Of a stretch of 64,000 nucleotides of DNA, positions 51,844 through 60,289 are shown one piece after another (position 1 is the stretch's first letter; every line of letters starts with the position of its first letter). Below the pieces are notes generated by a model that was not told the DNA's origin, did no database searches, and saw nothing but the letters and a program-made list of their open reading frames with translations. The DNA comes from Streptomyces sp. CB02366 (GTDB lineage: Bacteria > Actinomycetota > Actinomycetes > Streptomycetales > Streptomycetaceae), in contig NZ_LIVT01000004.1 of assembly GCF_001905905.1 (NCBI RefSeq), positions 255,970-319,969 on the forward strand, given 5' to 3'. A program made the position numbers and the translations under genes.

Positions 51844-53058
51844 ATGCACGTCGCGGGAGACACCACCGGGGCTCCGGGAAGAACACCGGGGCCGGACGGA
51901 GCCGACGTCCTCGTCGTGGGGGGCGGCGTCATCGGCCTGGTCACCGCCTGGCGGGCCGCCCAGCGCGGGCTGGCGGTCACCGTGGCCGATCCGGCGCCGG
52001 GCGGCGGGGCCGCCCGGGTCGCGGCGGGCATGCTGGCCGCCGTCACCGAACTGCACTACGGCGAGCAGACGCTGCTCGGCCTCAACCTCCTCTCGGCCGC
52101 CCGTTATCCGGCGTTCGTCGAGGAGTTGGAGGAGGCGAGCGGCCGGGACACCGGCTTCCGGACCTGCGGCACGCTCGCCGTCGCGCTGGACTCCGACGAC
52201 CGGGCGCACCTGCGCGAACTGCACGCCCTCCAGGAGCGGTCGGGCCTGGAATCGGTCTGGCTGAGCGGCCGTGAGTGCCGCCGCCTGGAGCCGATGCTGG
52301 CCCCGGGGGTGCGGGGCGGCCTCCGGGTCGACGGCGACCACCAGGTGGACCCGCGCCGCCTCGCCGCGGCGCTGCTGACCGCGTGCGAGCGGGCCGGGGT
52401 CGCCTTCCGCCGGACGACCGCCGAGCGGCTCACCGTCGCCGGGGGCCGGGCCGCCGGGGCGCTGCTCGGCGACGGCACGGAGTTCGCGGCCGACCAGGTC
52501 GTCCTCGCGGCGGGCAGCCTCAGCGGCCGGCTGGCGGGGCTCCCGCCGGAGCTCGTGCCGCCGGTACGGCCGGTGAAGGGCCAGGTCCTGCGGCTCACCG
52601 TGCCCCCGGCGTACGCCCCCTTCCTCAGCCGCACCGTGCGCGCGGTGGTCCGGGGCGGCCACCTCTACCTGGTACCGCGCGAGAACGGCGAGCTGGTCGT
52701 CGGGGCCACCAGCGAGGAGATGGGCTGGGACACCACGGTCACCGCCGGAGGGGTCTACGAACTGCTGCGCGACGCCCACGAGCTGGTGCCGGGGATCACG
52801 GAGCTGCCGTTGACCGAGACCCGGGCCGGTCTGCGTCCCGCGTCCCCGGACAACGCCCCGCTGCTCGGCCCGACCGCCCTGCCCGGCCTGCTGTTCGCCA
52901 CCGGCCACCACCGCAACGGCGTGCTGCTGACGGCCGTGACCGGGGACGCGATGGCCGACGCGCTCACCACCGGCGAGCTGCCCGAGGCGGCCCGCCCCTT
53001 CTCCCCGGCCCGCTTCGAGCCCGCCCCCGCCCCCGTACCCCAGGAGCAGTCCGTATGA
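51844..53058 (+). CDS. thiO: Glycine oxidase ThiO
   Basis: A 404-residue FAD enzyme oxidising glycine to the imine (dehydroglycine) needed for the thiazole ring. VLVVGGGVIGLVTAWRAAQRG binds FAD; residues around 335-370 (TRAGLRPASPDNAPLLGP, FATGHHRNGVLLTA) are the second FAD/substrate block. A 20-residue Gly/Pro-rich N-terminal extension precedes the fold. It is the first gene of a TPP-regulated operon thiO-thiS-thiG; the thiS start overlaps its stop (ATGA). Confidence 0.94.
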   Translation: MHVAGDTTGAPGRTPGPDGADVLVVGGGVIGLVTAWRAAQRGLAVTVADPAPGGGAARVAAGMLAAVTELHYGEQTLLGLNLLSAARYPAFVEELEEASGRDTGFRTCGTLAVALDSDDRAHLRELHALQERSGLESVWLSGRECRRLEPMLAPGVRGGLRVDGDHQVDPRRLAAALLTACERAGVAFRRTTAERLTVAGGRAAGALLGDGTEFAADQVVLAAGSLSGRLAGLPPELVPPVRPVKGQVLRLTVPPAYAPFLSRTVRAVVRGGHLYLVPRENGELVVGATSEEMGWDTTVTAGGVYELLRDAHELVPGITELPLTETRAGLRPASPDNAPLLGPTALPGLLFATGHHRNGVLLTAVTGDAMADALTTGELPEAARPFSPARFEPAPAPVPQEQSV

Positions 53059-53375
53059 CCCAGCAGTCCGCCGCACCGGCAGCCGCCGCTCCCCCGACCG
53101 GCTCCGCGGCCGGGCCCGAAGCCGCCGCCGTACCCGAAGCCGCCCCCGCACCCGAAGCCGCCGTGCCGGGAACCGTCTCCGTCTCCGTGAACGGGGAGGT
53201 CCGGGCCGTTCCCGCCGGAACGGATCTGGGCGCCCTCGTCGCCGCCCTGACGCGGGCCCCCGCCGGGGTCGCCGCCGCCGTCAACGAGAGCGTCGTCCCG
53301 CGCGGCCGGTGGGCCGCGACCCCGCTCGGTGAGGGCGACCGCGTCGAGGTCCTGACCGCCGTCCAGGGAGGCTGA
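53055..53375 (+). CDS. thiS: Sulfur carrier protein ThiS with N-terminal extension
   Basis: A 106-residue protein whose last 67 residues (VSVSVNGEVRAVPAGTDLGALVAAL to VLTAVQGG) are a normal ThiS with the C-terminal Gly-Gly that is adenylated and thiocarboxylated. The first 40 residues are Ala/Pro/Glu-rich with PEAA units (21-24, 27-30, 33-36), not usual for ThiS. ATG 53055 overlaps the thiO stop. A GTG at 53164 would give a protein of normal size, so the extension might not be translated. Confidence 0.85.
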   Translation: MTQQSAAPAAAAPPTGSAAGPEAAAVPEAAPAPEAAVPGTVSVSVNGEVRAVPAGTDLGALVAALTRAPAGVAAAVNESVVPRGRWAATPLGEGDRVEVLTAVQGG

Positions 53376-53377
53376 CC

Positions 53378-54172
53378 ATGTCGGACGACGTCTTCACGCT
53401 GGGGCCCGCCGCCTTCGGCTCGCGACTGATCATGGGCACCGGCGGGGCGCCGAGTCTGGAGGTGCTGGAGCGTTCGCTGATCGCGTCGGGCACCGAGCTG
53501 ACCACGGTCGCGATGCGACGGCTGGACCCGACCGTCCGGGGGTCGGTGCTCTCGGTGCTGGAGCGGCTCTCCGTCCAGGTGCTGCCGAACACCGCGGGCT
53601 GCTTCACCGCGGGCGAGGCGGTGCTGACCGCCCGGCTGGCCCGGGAGGCGCTCGGCACGAACTGGGTGAAGCTGGAGGTGATCGCCGACGAGCGGACCCT
53701 GCTGCCCGACCCGATCGAGCTGCTGGACGCGGCGGAGACCCTGGTGGACGACGGGTTCGTGGTGCTTCCCTACACCAACGACGATCCGGTGCTGGCCCGG
53801 AAGCTGGAGGACGTGGGGTGCGCGGCGATCATGCCGCTGGGCTCCCCCATCGGCTCCGGGCTCGGCATCCGCAACCCGCACAACTTCGAGCTGATCGTCG
53901 AGCGGGCCGGGGTGCCCGTGATCCTCGACGCGGGGGCCGGGACGGCCTCGGACGCGGCGCAGGCGATGGAGCTGGGGTGCGCGGCCGTGATGCTCGCCTC
54001 CGCGGTGACCCGGGCCCAGGAGCCCGAGCTGATGGCGGGTGCGATGCGTCACGCGGTGGAGGCCGGGCGGCTCGCGTACCGGGCCGGCCGGATTCCGCGC
54101 CGCCACTTCGCCGAGGCGTCGTCCCCGGTGGCCGGGCGGGCGGCGCTCGACCCAGAACGCCCGGCGTTCTGA
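53378..54172 (+). CDS. thiG: Thiazole synthase
   Basis: A 264-residue TIM-barrel enzyme that builds the thiazole phosphate from 1-deoxyxylulose 5-phosphate, dehydroglycine and ThiS thiocarboxylate. The N terminus SRLIMGTGGAPSLEVLE, the Schiff-base Lys in NWVKLEVIAD, PYTNDDPVLARKL and the phosphate-binding LDAGAGTASDAAQAMELG block are typical. It starts two bases after thiS and its ribosome-binding site (GGGAGG) lies in the end of that gene. Confidence 0.97.
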   Translation: MSDDVFTLGPAAFGSRLIMGTGGAPSLEVLERSLIASGTELTTVAMRRLDPTVRGSVLSVLERLSVQVLPNTAGCFTAGEAVLTARLAREALGTNWVKLEVIADERTLLPDPIELLDAAETLVDDGFVVLPYTNDDPVLARKLEDVGCAAIMPLGSPIGSGLGIRNPHNFELIVERAGVPVILDAGAGTASDAAQAMELGCAAVMLASAVTRAQEPELMAGAMRHAVEAGRLAYRAGRIPRRHFAEASSPVAGRAALDPERPAF

Positions 54173-54239
54173 GGTCCCCCGCCCGCCAGGCCACCGGGGC
54201 TGTGGGTGGAGCCGCCCGGTCAGAGCCCCCGCCCGGCCG

Positions 54240-54267
54240 GGGTCCCGCCCCACCTGGGGCGGGGCCC
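54240..54267 (+). terminator. Hairpin after thiG (first of two)
   Basis: A GC-rich stem of about 12 bp (GGGTCCCGCCCCA / TGGGGCGGGGCCC) with one G-T pair, 68 bases after thiG. Confidence 0.6.
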
Positions 54268-54287
54268 TGTCACGGATCGGCTGCAGA

Positions 54288-54313
54288 ACGGCCCCGGGGA
54301 CGCCCCGGGCCGT
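54288..54313 (+). terminator. Hairpin after thiG (second of two)
   Basis: ACGGCCCCGGGG paired with CCCCGGGCCGT around a three-base loop, with one bulged C. It ends 23 bases before the kinase -10 box. Confidence 0.6.
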
Positions 54314-54335
54314 CCGGCGTGTCGGCGGCGGCTCG

Positions 54336-54341
54336 TAGACT
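54336..54341 (+). promoter_or_regulatory. Candidate -10 box, Ser/Thr kinase gene (leaderless)
   Basis: TAGACT ends six bases before the GTG start of the kinase gene. Confidence 0.5.
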
Positions 54342-54347
54342 CTCGGG

Positions 54348-56273
54348 GTGGACACGACCCTCCAGGACCCCCTCGTCGGGCAGCTGCTCGACGGCCGGTA
54401 TCGCATTGAGGCGCGCATCGCCGTCGGCGGGATGGCCACGGTCTACCGGGCCGTGGACACCCGCCTGGACCGGGTGCTCGCCCTCAAGGTGATGCACCCG
54501 GCGCTCGCCACCGACGTCTCCTTCGTCGAGCGCTTCATCCGGGAGGCCAAGTCGGTGGCGCGCCTCGCGCACCCCAACGTGGTCGCGGTCTTCGACCAGG
54601 GCGCCCAGGGCGCGTACGTCTACCTGGCGATGGAGTACGTGGCGGGCTGCACCCTGCGGGACGTGCTGCGCGAGCGCGGGGCGCTGCGGCCCCGGGCGGC
54701 GCTGGACATCCTGGAGCCGGTCCTCGCCGCGCTCGGGGCGGCGCACCGGGCGGGGTTCGTGCACCGCGACATGAAGCCGGAGAACGTCCTCATAGGGGAC
54801 GACGGCCGGGTGAAGGTCGCCGACTTCGGCCTGGTCAGGGCGGTCGGCACGGCCACCGACACCACCGGGTCGCTGCTGGGCACGGTGTCGTACCTGGCCC
54901 CCGAGCAGATCGAGCACGGTTCGGCCGACACCCGCAGCGACGTCTACGCCTGCGGGGTCGTGCTGTACGAGATGCTGACCGGCGCCAAGCCGTACACCGG
55001 CGAGAACGCCGCCCAGGTCATCTACCAGCACCTCAACTCCGACGTACCGCCCCCCTCCGCCGTCGTGCCGGGGCTCCCGGTGGCGCTGGACGGCCTGGTG
55101 GCGAGCGCCACCGCCCGCAATCCCGAGGTGCGCCCGCACGACGCGGTGCTGCTGCTGGCCGAGGCCCGCGAGGCCCGCGCCGGACTGTCCGAGGCCGAGC
55201 TAGACGCCGTGCCGCCGCAGGCCCTGTCGGACGTCCATGACGGCGCGGAGGACCGTACGAGCGTGCTCCCGCGCGCCCTCCCGGCGGACGGCGCCGGGGC
55301 CGTGCACCGCACCAGCCGCCTGGAGGCGCCGCCCGCGGGGCCCGCCCCCCGGCGGCCGCTGCTGCGGCGCGGGCCCTTCGGCGGACCGCACCGCACCCTG
55401 ATCCTGGTGCTGACCGCCGTCCTGCTGACGCTCGGCGTCGGCACCGGCGTCTGGTACATCAACTCCGGGCAGTTCACCCGGGTCCCCCCGCTGCTCGGCC
55501 AGACCCAGCAGGAGGCCGAGCGGCGGATCGCCGAGGCTGGCCTCGGCCTCAAGGGCGTGGACCGGGTCTTCAGCGACAGCGTCGAGCGGGGTGAGGTCGT
55601 GCGCAGCGACCCCGCGTCGGGCGACCGGATCCGGGGCAACGGCTCGGTGAAGCTCGTGGTCTCCCGGGGCCCGGAGATCGTGCGGGTGCCGGACGTGGCG
55701 GGCAGCTCCCTCGCGGACGCCCGGCGCTCCCTGAAGAAGGCGGGGCTGGTGCCCGGCATGGTGACCAGGGAGTTCAGCGAGGACGTGCCCCGGGGCGAGG
55801 TGGTCCGCACGGACCCCCGCGCGGGCGCCGACCGCCACCCGGACACGGCCGTGGCGCTCGTCGTCAGCAAGGGCGCCCCCGTCGAGGTGCCGGACGTCAC
55901 CGGGCTCTCCGTCCAGGACGCCACCGCCGAGCTGGAGGCCGAGGGGCTCAAGGCCGAGGCGCTGCCCGGCCGGGTCCACTCCTCCGAGGTGGCGGGCGAC
56001 GTCGCCGAGCAGTCCCCCGGCGAGGGGACCGAGGCCGCCGAGGGCGACACGGTCGAGCTGACCGTCTCCAAGGGCCCCCGCCTGGTGGACGTCCCGGACG
56101 TCACCGGCCGCAACGTCGACGAGGCGCGGAGCACACTGGAGGAGGCGGGCTTCGAGGTGAAGGTCGACCGGCCTTTCCTCTCCTTCAGCGACACGGTCGC
56201 GAGCCAGTCCGTGGACGGCGGCGAGCGGGCCCCCGAGGGGTCCACGATCACCATCGAGACCAAGGGGTTCTAG
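54348..56273 (+). CDS. PASTA-domain Ser/Thr protein kinase (PknL/PknB type)
   Basis: A 641-residue transmembrane kinase. Kinase domain about 18-280: Lys47 in ALKVMHP, HRD at 139-141 (HRDMKPEN), DFG at 159-161, APE at 184-186, with a Thr/Ser-rich activation loop. One membrane segment lies at 351-370, and four PASTA repeats follow outside (about 378-641), each beginning V-P-x-V/L. PASTA domains bind peptidoglycan fragments or muropeptides. The nearby Rv2175c-like gene suggests it is the PknL counterpart. The GTG start may be leaderless. The kinase, TM and PASTA calls are firm; ligand and targets are inferred. Confidence 0.94.
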   Translation: MDTTLQDPLVGQLLDGRYRIEARIAVGGMATVYRAVDTRLDRVLALKVMHPALATDVSFVERFIREAKSVARLAHPNVVAVFDQGAQGAYVYLAMEYVAGCTLRDVLRERGALRPRAALDILEPVLAALGAAHRAGFVHRDMKPENVLIGDDGRVKVADFGLVRAVGTATDTTGSLLGTVSYLAPEQIEHGSADTRSDVYACGVVLYEMLTGAKPYTGENAAQVIYQHLNSDVPPPSAVVPGLPVALDGLVASATARNPEVRPHDAVLLLAEAREARAGLSEAELDAVPPQALSDVHDGAEDRTSVLPRALPADGAGAVHRTSRLEAPPAGPAPRRPLLRRGPFGGPHRTLILVLTAVLLTLGVGTGVWYINSGQFTRVPPLLGQTQQEAERRIAEAGLGLKGVDRVFSDSVERGEVVRSDPASGDRIRGNGSVKLVVSRGPEIVRVPDVAGSSLADARRSLKKAGLVPGMVTREFSEDVPRGEVVRTDPRAGADRHPDTAVALVVSKGAPVEVPDVTGLSVQDATAELEAEGLKAEALPGRVHSSEVAGDVAEQSPGEGTEAAEGDTVELTVSKGPRLVDVPDVTGRNVDEARSTLEEAGFEVKVDRPFLSFSDTVASQSVDGGERAPEGSTITIETKGF

Positions 56274-56279
56274 AACCGC

Positions 56280-57152
56280 ATGCACGCTCTGCGCAATCCG
56301 GTGGGCGGCCACGTCCCGGTGGCCGGCGGCCTGGCCAAGGTCGGCCTGGAGTACGCCCGGGAGCTGGCGGCGGAGGCCGTGCAGGTCTTCGTGGCCAACC
56401 CGCGCGGCTGGGCGACGCCCGCCGGGAACCCGGCGCAGGACGAGCTGTTCCGCGCCGGGTGCGCGGCGGCCTCCATCCCGGCGTACGTGCACGCCCCGTA
56501 CCTGATCAACTTCGGGTCGCACACCGGGGCGACGGTGGAGAAGTCCGTGGACTCCCTGCGCCACTCGCTGCGGCGGGCCCGGGAGATCGGCGCGCGGGGC
56601 GTGGTGGTGCACACCGGTTCCGCCACCGGCGGGAGGCCGCGCGCGCAGGCGCTGGCGCAGGTGCGCGAGCGCATGCTCCCGCTGCTGGACGAGCTGACCC
56701 GCGACGACGACCCGGACCTGCTGCTGGAGTCGACGGCCGGGCAGGGCTCCTCGCTCTGCTCGCGGACCTGGGACTTCGGGCCGTACTTCGAGGCGCTGGA
56801 CGCCCACCCGAAGCTGGGGATCTGTCTGGACACCTGCCACATCTACGCGGCGGGCCACGATCTGACCGGCCCGTCCGGGATGCGGCAGACGCTGGACCTG
56901 CTGGTGGGGACGGTCGGCGCGGGGCGGCTCAAGCTGATCCACGCCAACGACTCCAAGGAGGCGGTGGGGGCGCACAAGGACCGGCACGAGAACATCGGGT
57001 CCGGTCACATCGGGGCGGAGCCGTTCGGTGAGCTGTTCGGGCATCCGGCGACCGAGGGCGTACCGCTGGTCATCGAGACGCCCGGCGGCAAGGAGGGGCA
57101 CGCGGCGGACGTGGCCCGGCTGAAAGGGCTGCGCGGCGCGCCCCGGCCGTGA
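56280..57152 (+). CDS. nfo: Deoxyribonuclease IV (endonuclease IV, AP endonuclease)
   Basis: A 290-residue TIM-barrel zinc enzyme that nicks DNA at abasic sites in base-excision repair. Metal ligands are visible in YVHAPYLINFGS, VVHTGSATGG, LLLESTAGQG, LDTCHIYAAGHD, HANDSK, DRHENIGSGHIG and VIETPGG. ATG 56280 lies six bases after the kinase stop, without a strong ribosome-binding site; the two may be read as one transcript. It converges on the molybdopterin enzyme gene. Confidence 0.95.
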   Translation: MHALRNPVGGHVPVAGGLAKVGLEYARELAAEAVQVFVANPRGWATPAGNPAQDELFRAGCAAASIPAYVHAPYLINFGSHTGATVEKSVDSLRHSLRRAREIGARGVVVHTGSATGGRPRAQALAQVRERMLPLLDELTRDDDPDLLLESTAGQGSSLCSRTWDFGPYFEALDAHPKLGICLDTCHIYAAGHDLTGPSGMRQTLDLLVGTVGAGRLKLIHANDSKEAVGAHKDRHENIGSGHIGAEPFGELFGHPATEGVPLVIETPGGKEGHAADVARLKGLRGAPRP

Positions 57153-57155
57153 CGG

Positions 57156-57791
57156 CTACAGCTCCGGGCCGTCCCCGGGCTCTTCCTGGTAGGAGTAGCG
57201 CTGCTCGGACCAGGGGTCGCCGATGTTGTGGTAGCCCCGCTCCTCCCAGAAGCCCCGCCGGTCGGCCGTCATGTACTCGATGCCCCGGACCCACTTCGGG
57301 CCCTTCCACGCGTACAGGTGCGGGACGACGAGGCGGAGCGGGAAGCCGTGTTCGGCGGTGAGGAGTTCGCCGTCCTTGTGGGTGGCGAAGAGGGAGCCTT
57401 CGGAGGCGAAGTCGGCCATGCGCAGGTTCGAGGAGAAGCCGTACTCGGCCCAGACCATCACATGGGTGGCCTCGGGGGCGGGCGGAGCGAGTTCCAGGAC
57501 CGTACGGGCGGGGACGCCGCCCCATTCCGCGCCGAGCATGCTGAACTTCGTCACGCAGTGGAGGTCCGCGACGACCGAGGAGAAGGGCAGCGCGGAGAAT
57601 TCCTGGTGGTTCCAGCAGTGTTTGTCGCCGTCGGCGGTGGCCCCGAAGACCCGGAATTCCCACCGGTCGGGCTTGAACTTGGGAACGGGCCCGTAATGGG
57701 TGACCGGCCATCCGCGCTGCAATCGCTGTCCCGGCGGAAGCTCCGACTGTTCTGCTGCTGCGCGACTCTCCCGGCTTTCCGGCTGACCCAT
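57156..57791 (-). CDS. Molybdopterin-dependent oxidoreductase (sulfite-oxidase-like)
   Basis: A 211-residue single-domain protein of the sulfite oxidase fold without a signal peptide or haem domain. WEFRVFGATAD, LPFSSVVADLHCVTKFS (with the Mo-ligating Cys), YGFSSNLRMADFA and HGFPLRLVVPHLYAWKGPKWVRGIEYM follow the family order. It probably handles an S-oxide or sulfite-like substrate, though this is unknown. It has a GGAGG site before its ATG, and its stop is three bases from that of the endonuclease IV gene. Confidence 0.9.
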   Translation of the reverse strand: MGQPESRESRAAAEQSELPPGQRLQRGWPVTHYGPVPKFKPDRWEFRVFGATADGDKHCWNHQEFSALPFSSVVADLHCVTKFSMLGAEWGGVPARTVLELAPPAPEATHVMVWAEYGFSSNLRMADFASEGSLFATHKDGELLTAEHGFPLRLVVPHLYAWKGPKWVRGIEYMTADRRGFWEERGYHNIGDPWSEQRYSYQEEPGDGPEL

Positions 57792-57948
57792 GCCTCCATG
57801 GTGACAGACAGGCAGGGGTGGTCACGACCAGGACCGGCCCCATCCGGGCAACTCGCACTAAGCATGCACTTACTGGACGGCCGCTGAGCGCGGTGCGAGG
57901 ATCTGGCCGACTCGCCAGTTCGATCACCGGTTGGAAGGAGCCTTTGCC

Positions 57949-58428
57949 ATGCAGGGCGACCCCGAGGTCCTTGAGTTTCTCAATGAGCAGCTGACTGCCG
58001 AATTGACCGCCATCAACCAGTACTTCCTGCACGCCAAGATGCAGGAGAACTTCGGGTGGACCAAGCTCGCCAAGTACACCCGGGCCGAGTCCTTCGACGA
58101 GATGAAGCACGCCGAGGTCCTCACCGACCGGATCCTGTTCCTGGACGGGCTGCCGAACTACCAGCGGCTGTTCCACGTCCGGGTGGGGCAGACGGTCACC
58201 GAGATGTTCCAGGCGGACCGCCAGGTCGAGGTGGAGGCGATCGACCGCCTCAAGCGGGGCATCGAGGTGATGCGCGCCAAGGGCGACATCACCTCCGCGA
58301 ACATCTTCGAGTCGATCCTGGCGGACGAGGAGCACCACATCGACTATCTCGACACGCAGCTGGAGCTGGTCGAGAAGCTCGGGGAGCCGCTCTACATCGC
58401 CCAGCTGATCGAGCAGCCGGAGAGCTGA
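57949..58428 (+). CDS. bfr: Bacterioferritin
   Basis: A 159-residue iron-storage ferritin. The diiron ligands E18, E51, H54, E94, E127 and H130 are in place and the haem-binding Met is M52 (FDEMKHAEV), so it matches Bfr rather than non-haem ferritin. ATG 57949 follows a GGAAGGAG site. It converges on bfd with only four bases between the stop codons. The region 57865-57890 holds a TAAG...CTTA pair around GCATGC, not a clear iron box. Confidence 0.97.
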   Translation: MQGDPEVLEFLNEQLTAELTAINQYFLHAKMQENFGWTKLAKYTRAESFDEMKHAEVLTDRILFLDGLPNYQRLFHVRVGQTVTEMFQADRQVEVEAIDRLKRGIEVMRAKGDITSANIFESILADEEHHIDYLDTQLELVEKLGEPLYIAQLIEQPES

Positions 58429-58432
58429 GGGG

Positions 58433-58678
58433 TCAGGCGGCTTCGGGGAGGCGTACGTCCCCGATCGCGCCGACGGCGGCGGGCTCCTGCCGCTGGTCGA
58501 GCAGCTTGCGGCGGGCGCAGTCGCCGCGGCCGAGCAGGGCCTGGATACGGCGCACACATCCGCCGCAGTCGGTCCCGGCCTTGCAGGCGGAGGCGATCTG
58601 CCGGGGGGTGCAGGCTCCGGCGTCCGCGTGCTTCTTGACCTGTGCTTCCGTGACGCCGAAGCAGGAACAGACGTACAT
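58433..58678 (-). CDS. bfd: Bacterioferritin-associated ferredoxin
   Basis: An 81-residue [2Fe-2S] protein that reduces bacterioferritin so that stored iron is released. Ligands are C4, C6, C38 and C41 (MYVCSCFG and TDCGGC), the canonical Bfd spacing. The C-terminal 30 residues are an extra tail. ATG 58678 has an AGGAAGG site; GTG 58687 is too near to it. An iron box lies 47 bases upstream, predicting repression when iron is plentiful. Confidence 0.95.
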   Translation of the reverse strand: MYVCSCFGVTEAQVKKHADAGACTPRQIASACKAGTDCGGCVRRIQALLGRGDCARRKLLDQRQEPAAVGAIGDVRLPEAA

Positions 58679-58724
58679 GCGGGCCACCTTCCTGCGGATC
58701 GGTCACGGGCGCCGTCCCGATTTC

Positions 58725-58743
58725 CACGGTGAGGCTAACCTAA
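58725..58743 (-). promoter_or_regulatory. Iron box (DmdR/IdeR-type operator) before bfd
   Basis: On the minus strand the 19 bases TTAGGTTAGCCTCACCGTG match the actinobacterial iron-box consensus TTAGGTTAGGCTAACCTAA at about 14-15 positions. A second GGTTAG unit precedes it (58739-58746). An iron-loaded DmdR/IdeR repressor would bind here. Confidence 0.8.
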
Positions 58744-58783
58744 CCTTACCCGCCGCTCAACCGGCGCAAAAGGCCGGATACGG

Positions 58784-58820
58784 CCGTGGGGCACGGATCA
58801 CATGGATCCGTGCCCCACGG
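58784..58820 (-). terminator. Terminator after DAHP synthase gene
   Basis: A perfect 16-bp stem CCGTGGGGCACGGATC / GATCCGTGCCCCACGG with a five-base loop, 20 bases past the stop codon. Confidence 0.85.
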
Positions 58821-58840
58821 CTGCGCCCGCCCGGGACCGC

Positions 58841-60193
58841 CTACTGGTCGCGGTACATCTCGGCGACGAGGAAGGCCAGGTCCAGGGACTGGCTGCGGTT
58901 GAGGCGGGGGTCGCAGGCCGTCTCGTAGCGCTGGTGCAGGTCGTCCACGAAGATCTCGTGGCCGCCGCCCACGCACTCGGTGACGTCGTCGCCGGTGAGC
59001 TCCACGTGGATGCCGCCCGGGTGGGTGCCCAGGCCCTTGTGGACCTCGAAGAAGCCCTTGACCTCGTCCAGGACGTCGTCGAAGCGGCGCGTCTTGTGGC
59101 CGGAGGCGGCCTCGAAGGTGTTGCCGTGCATCGGGTCGGTGACCCAGGCGACGGTCGCGCCGGAGGCGGTGACCTTCTCGACCAGCTCGGGGAGCTTGTC
59201 GCGGACCTTGTCGGCGCCCATGCGGACGATGAAGGTCAGCCGGCCGGGCTCGCGCTCGGGGTCCAGGCGGTCGATGTAGCCGAGCGCCTCGTCGACGGTG
59301 GTCGTCGGGCCGAGCTTGATGCCGATCGGGTTGCGGACCTTCGAGGCGAACTCGATGTGCGCGCCGTCCATCTGGCGGGTGCGCTCCCCGATCCAGACCA
59401 TGTGGCCGGAGGTGTCGTACAGCTCGCCGGTACGCGAGTCCGTGCGGGTCAGCGCCGTCTCGTAGTCGAGCAGCAGGGCCTCGTGCGAGGCGTAGAACTC
59501 GACCGCCTTGAACTCGGCCGGGTCGGTGCCGCACGCCTTCATGAAGTTGAGCGCGTTGTCGATCTCCCGGGCCAGGGCCTCGTAGCGCTGGCCGGCCGGG
59601 GACGACTTCACGAAGTCCTGGTTCCAGGCGTGGACCTGGCGCAGGTCGGCGTAGCCGCCGGTGGTGAAGGCGCGCACCAGGTTCAGCGTGGAGGAGGAGG
59701 CGTGGTACATCTGCTTCAGCCGGGCCGGGTCCGGGATCCGGGCCTCCTCGGTGAAGGCGAAGCCGTTCACCGAGTCGCCGCGGTAGGTCGGCAGGGTCAC
59801 GCCGTCGCGGGTCTCGGTCGGCTTGGAGCGCGGCTTGGAGTACTGGCCGGCGATCCGGCCGACCTTGACGACCGGCACGGAGGCGGCGTAGGTCAGGACG
59901 GCGCTCATCTGGAGGAGCGTCTTCAGCTTGGCCCGGATGTGCTCGGCGGACACGGCGTCGAAGGCCTCGGCGCAGTCGCCGCCCTGGAGCAGGAACGCCT
60001 CGCCCTTGGCGACGGCTCCCAGACGGGCGCGCAGCTGGTCGCACTCGCCCGCGAAGACGAGCGGCGGATACGACGCGAGGTCCGCGAGTACATCGCGCAG
60101 GGCCTCGGAGTCGGGGTACTCGGGCTGCTGCGCCGCGGGAAGGTCTCGCCAGGTGTGGCCACCGGCGACGGAGGTATTGGCGTTCACGGTCAC
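58841..60193 (-). CDS. aroH: Class II 3-deoxy-7-phosphoheptulonate (DAHP) synthase
   Basis: A 450-residue enzyme condensing phosphoenolpyruvate and erythrose 4-phosphate, the entry to the shikimate pathway. WRDLPAAQQPEYPD starts the conserved part; GECDQLRARL, LLQGGDCAEAFD, GRIAGQYSKPRS, HMVWIGERTRQ, VRNPIGIKLGPTT, TDPMHGN and GGIHVELTGDDVTEC are class II blocks. GTG 60193 gives the usual MTVNA-type start and lies seven bases from a TAATGT box, so the transcript may be leaderless; GTG 60187 follows a GGGAG site. Class II enzymes are usually inhibited by aromatic amino acids. Confidence 0.96.
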   Translation of the reverse strand: MTVNANTSVAGGHTWRDLPAAQQPEYPDSEALRDVLADLASYPPLVFAGECDQLRARLGAVAKGEAFLLQGGDCAEAFDAVSAEHIRAKLKTLLQMSAVLTYAASVPVVKVGRIAGQYSKPRSKPTETRDGVTLPTYRGDSVNGFAFTEEARIPDPARLKQMYHASSSTLNLVRAFTTGGYADLRQVHAWNQDFVKSSPAGQRYEALAREIDNALNFMKACGTDPAEFKAVEFYASHEALLLDYETALTRTDSRTGELYDTSGHMVWIGERTRQMDGAHIEFASKVRNPIGIKLGPTTTVDEALGYIDRLDPEREPGRLTFIVRMGADKVRDKLPELVEKVTASGATVAWVTDPMHGNTFEAASGHKTRRFDDVLDEVKGFFEVHKGLGTHPGGIHVELTGDDVTECVGGGHEIFVDDLHQRYETACDPRLNRSQSLDLAFLVAEMYRDQ

Positions 60194-60200
60194 GCTCCCA

Positions 60201-60206
60201 ACATTA
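60201..60206 (-). promoter_or_regulatory. Candidate -10 box, DAHP synthase gene (leaderless)
   Basis: On the minus strand TAATGT ends seven bases before GTG 60193. Confidence 0.5.
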
Positions 60207-60277
60207 CGGGGTCGCGGAAGGCGTCCATTCGGGCGCTCAATGGGTGAGACACCTGTTCCGCCGCCCGGATCGTCCGC

Positions 60278-60283
60278 TAGGGT
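60278..60283 (+). promoter_or_regulatory. Candidate -10 box, trp leader (leaderless)
   Basis: TAGGGT ends six bases before the leader-peptide ATG, so the transcript would begin with that codon. Confidence 0.55.
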
Positions 60284-60289
60284 CGGGGC

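Noticed and set aside
57865..57890. Iron box in front of bfr
   Set aside because: Only a TAAG/CTTA pair around GCATGC is seen; it does not match the TTAGGTTAGGCTAACCTAA consensus.
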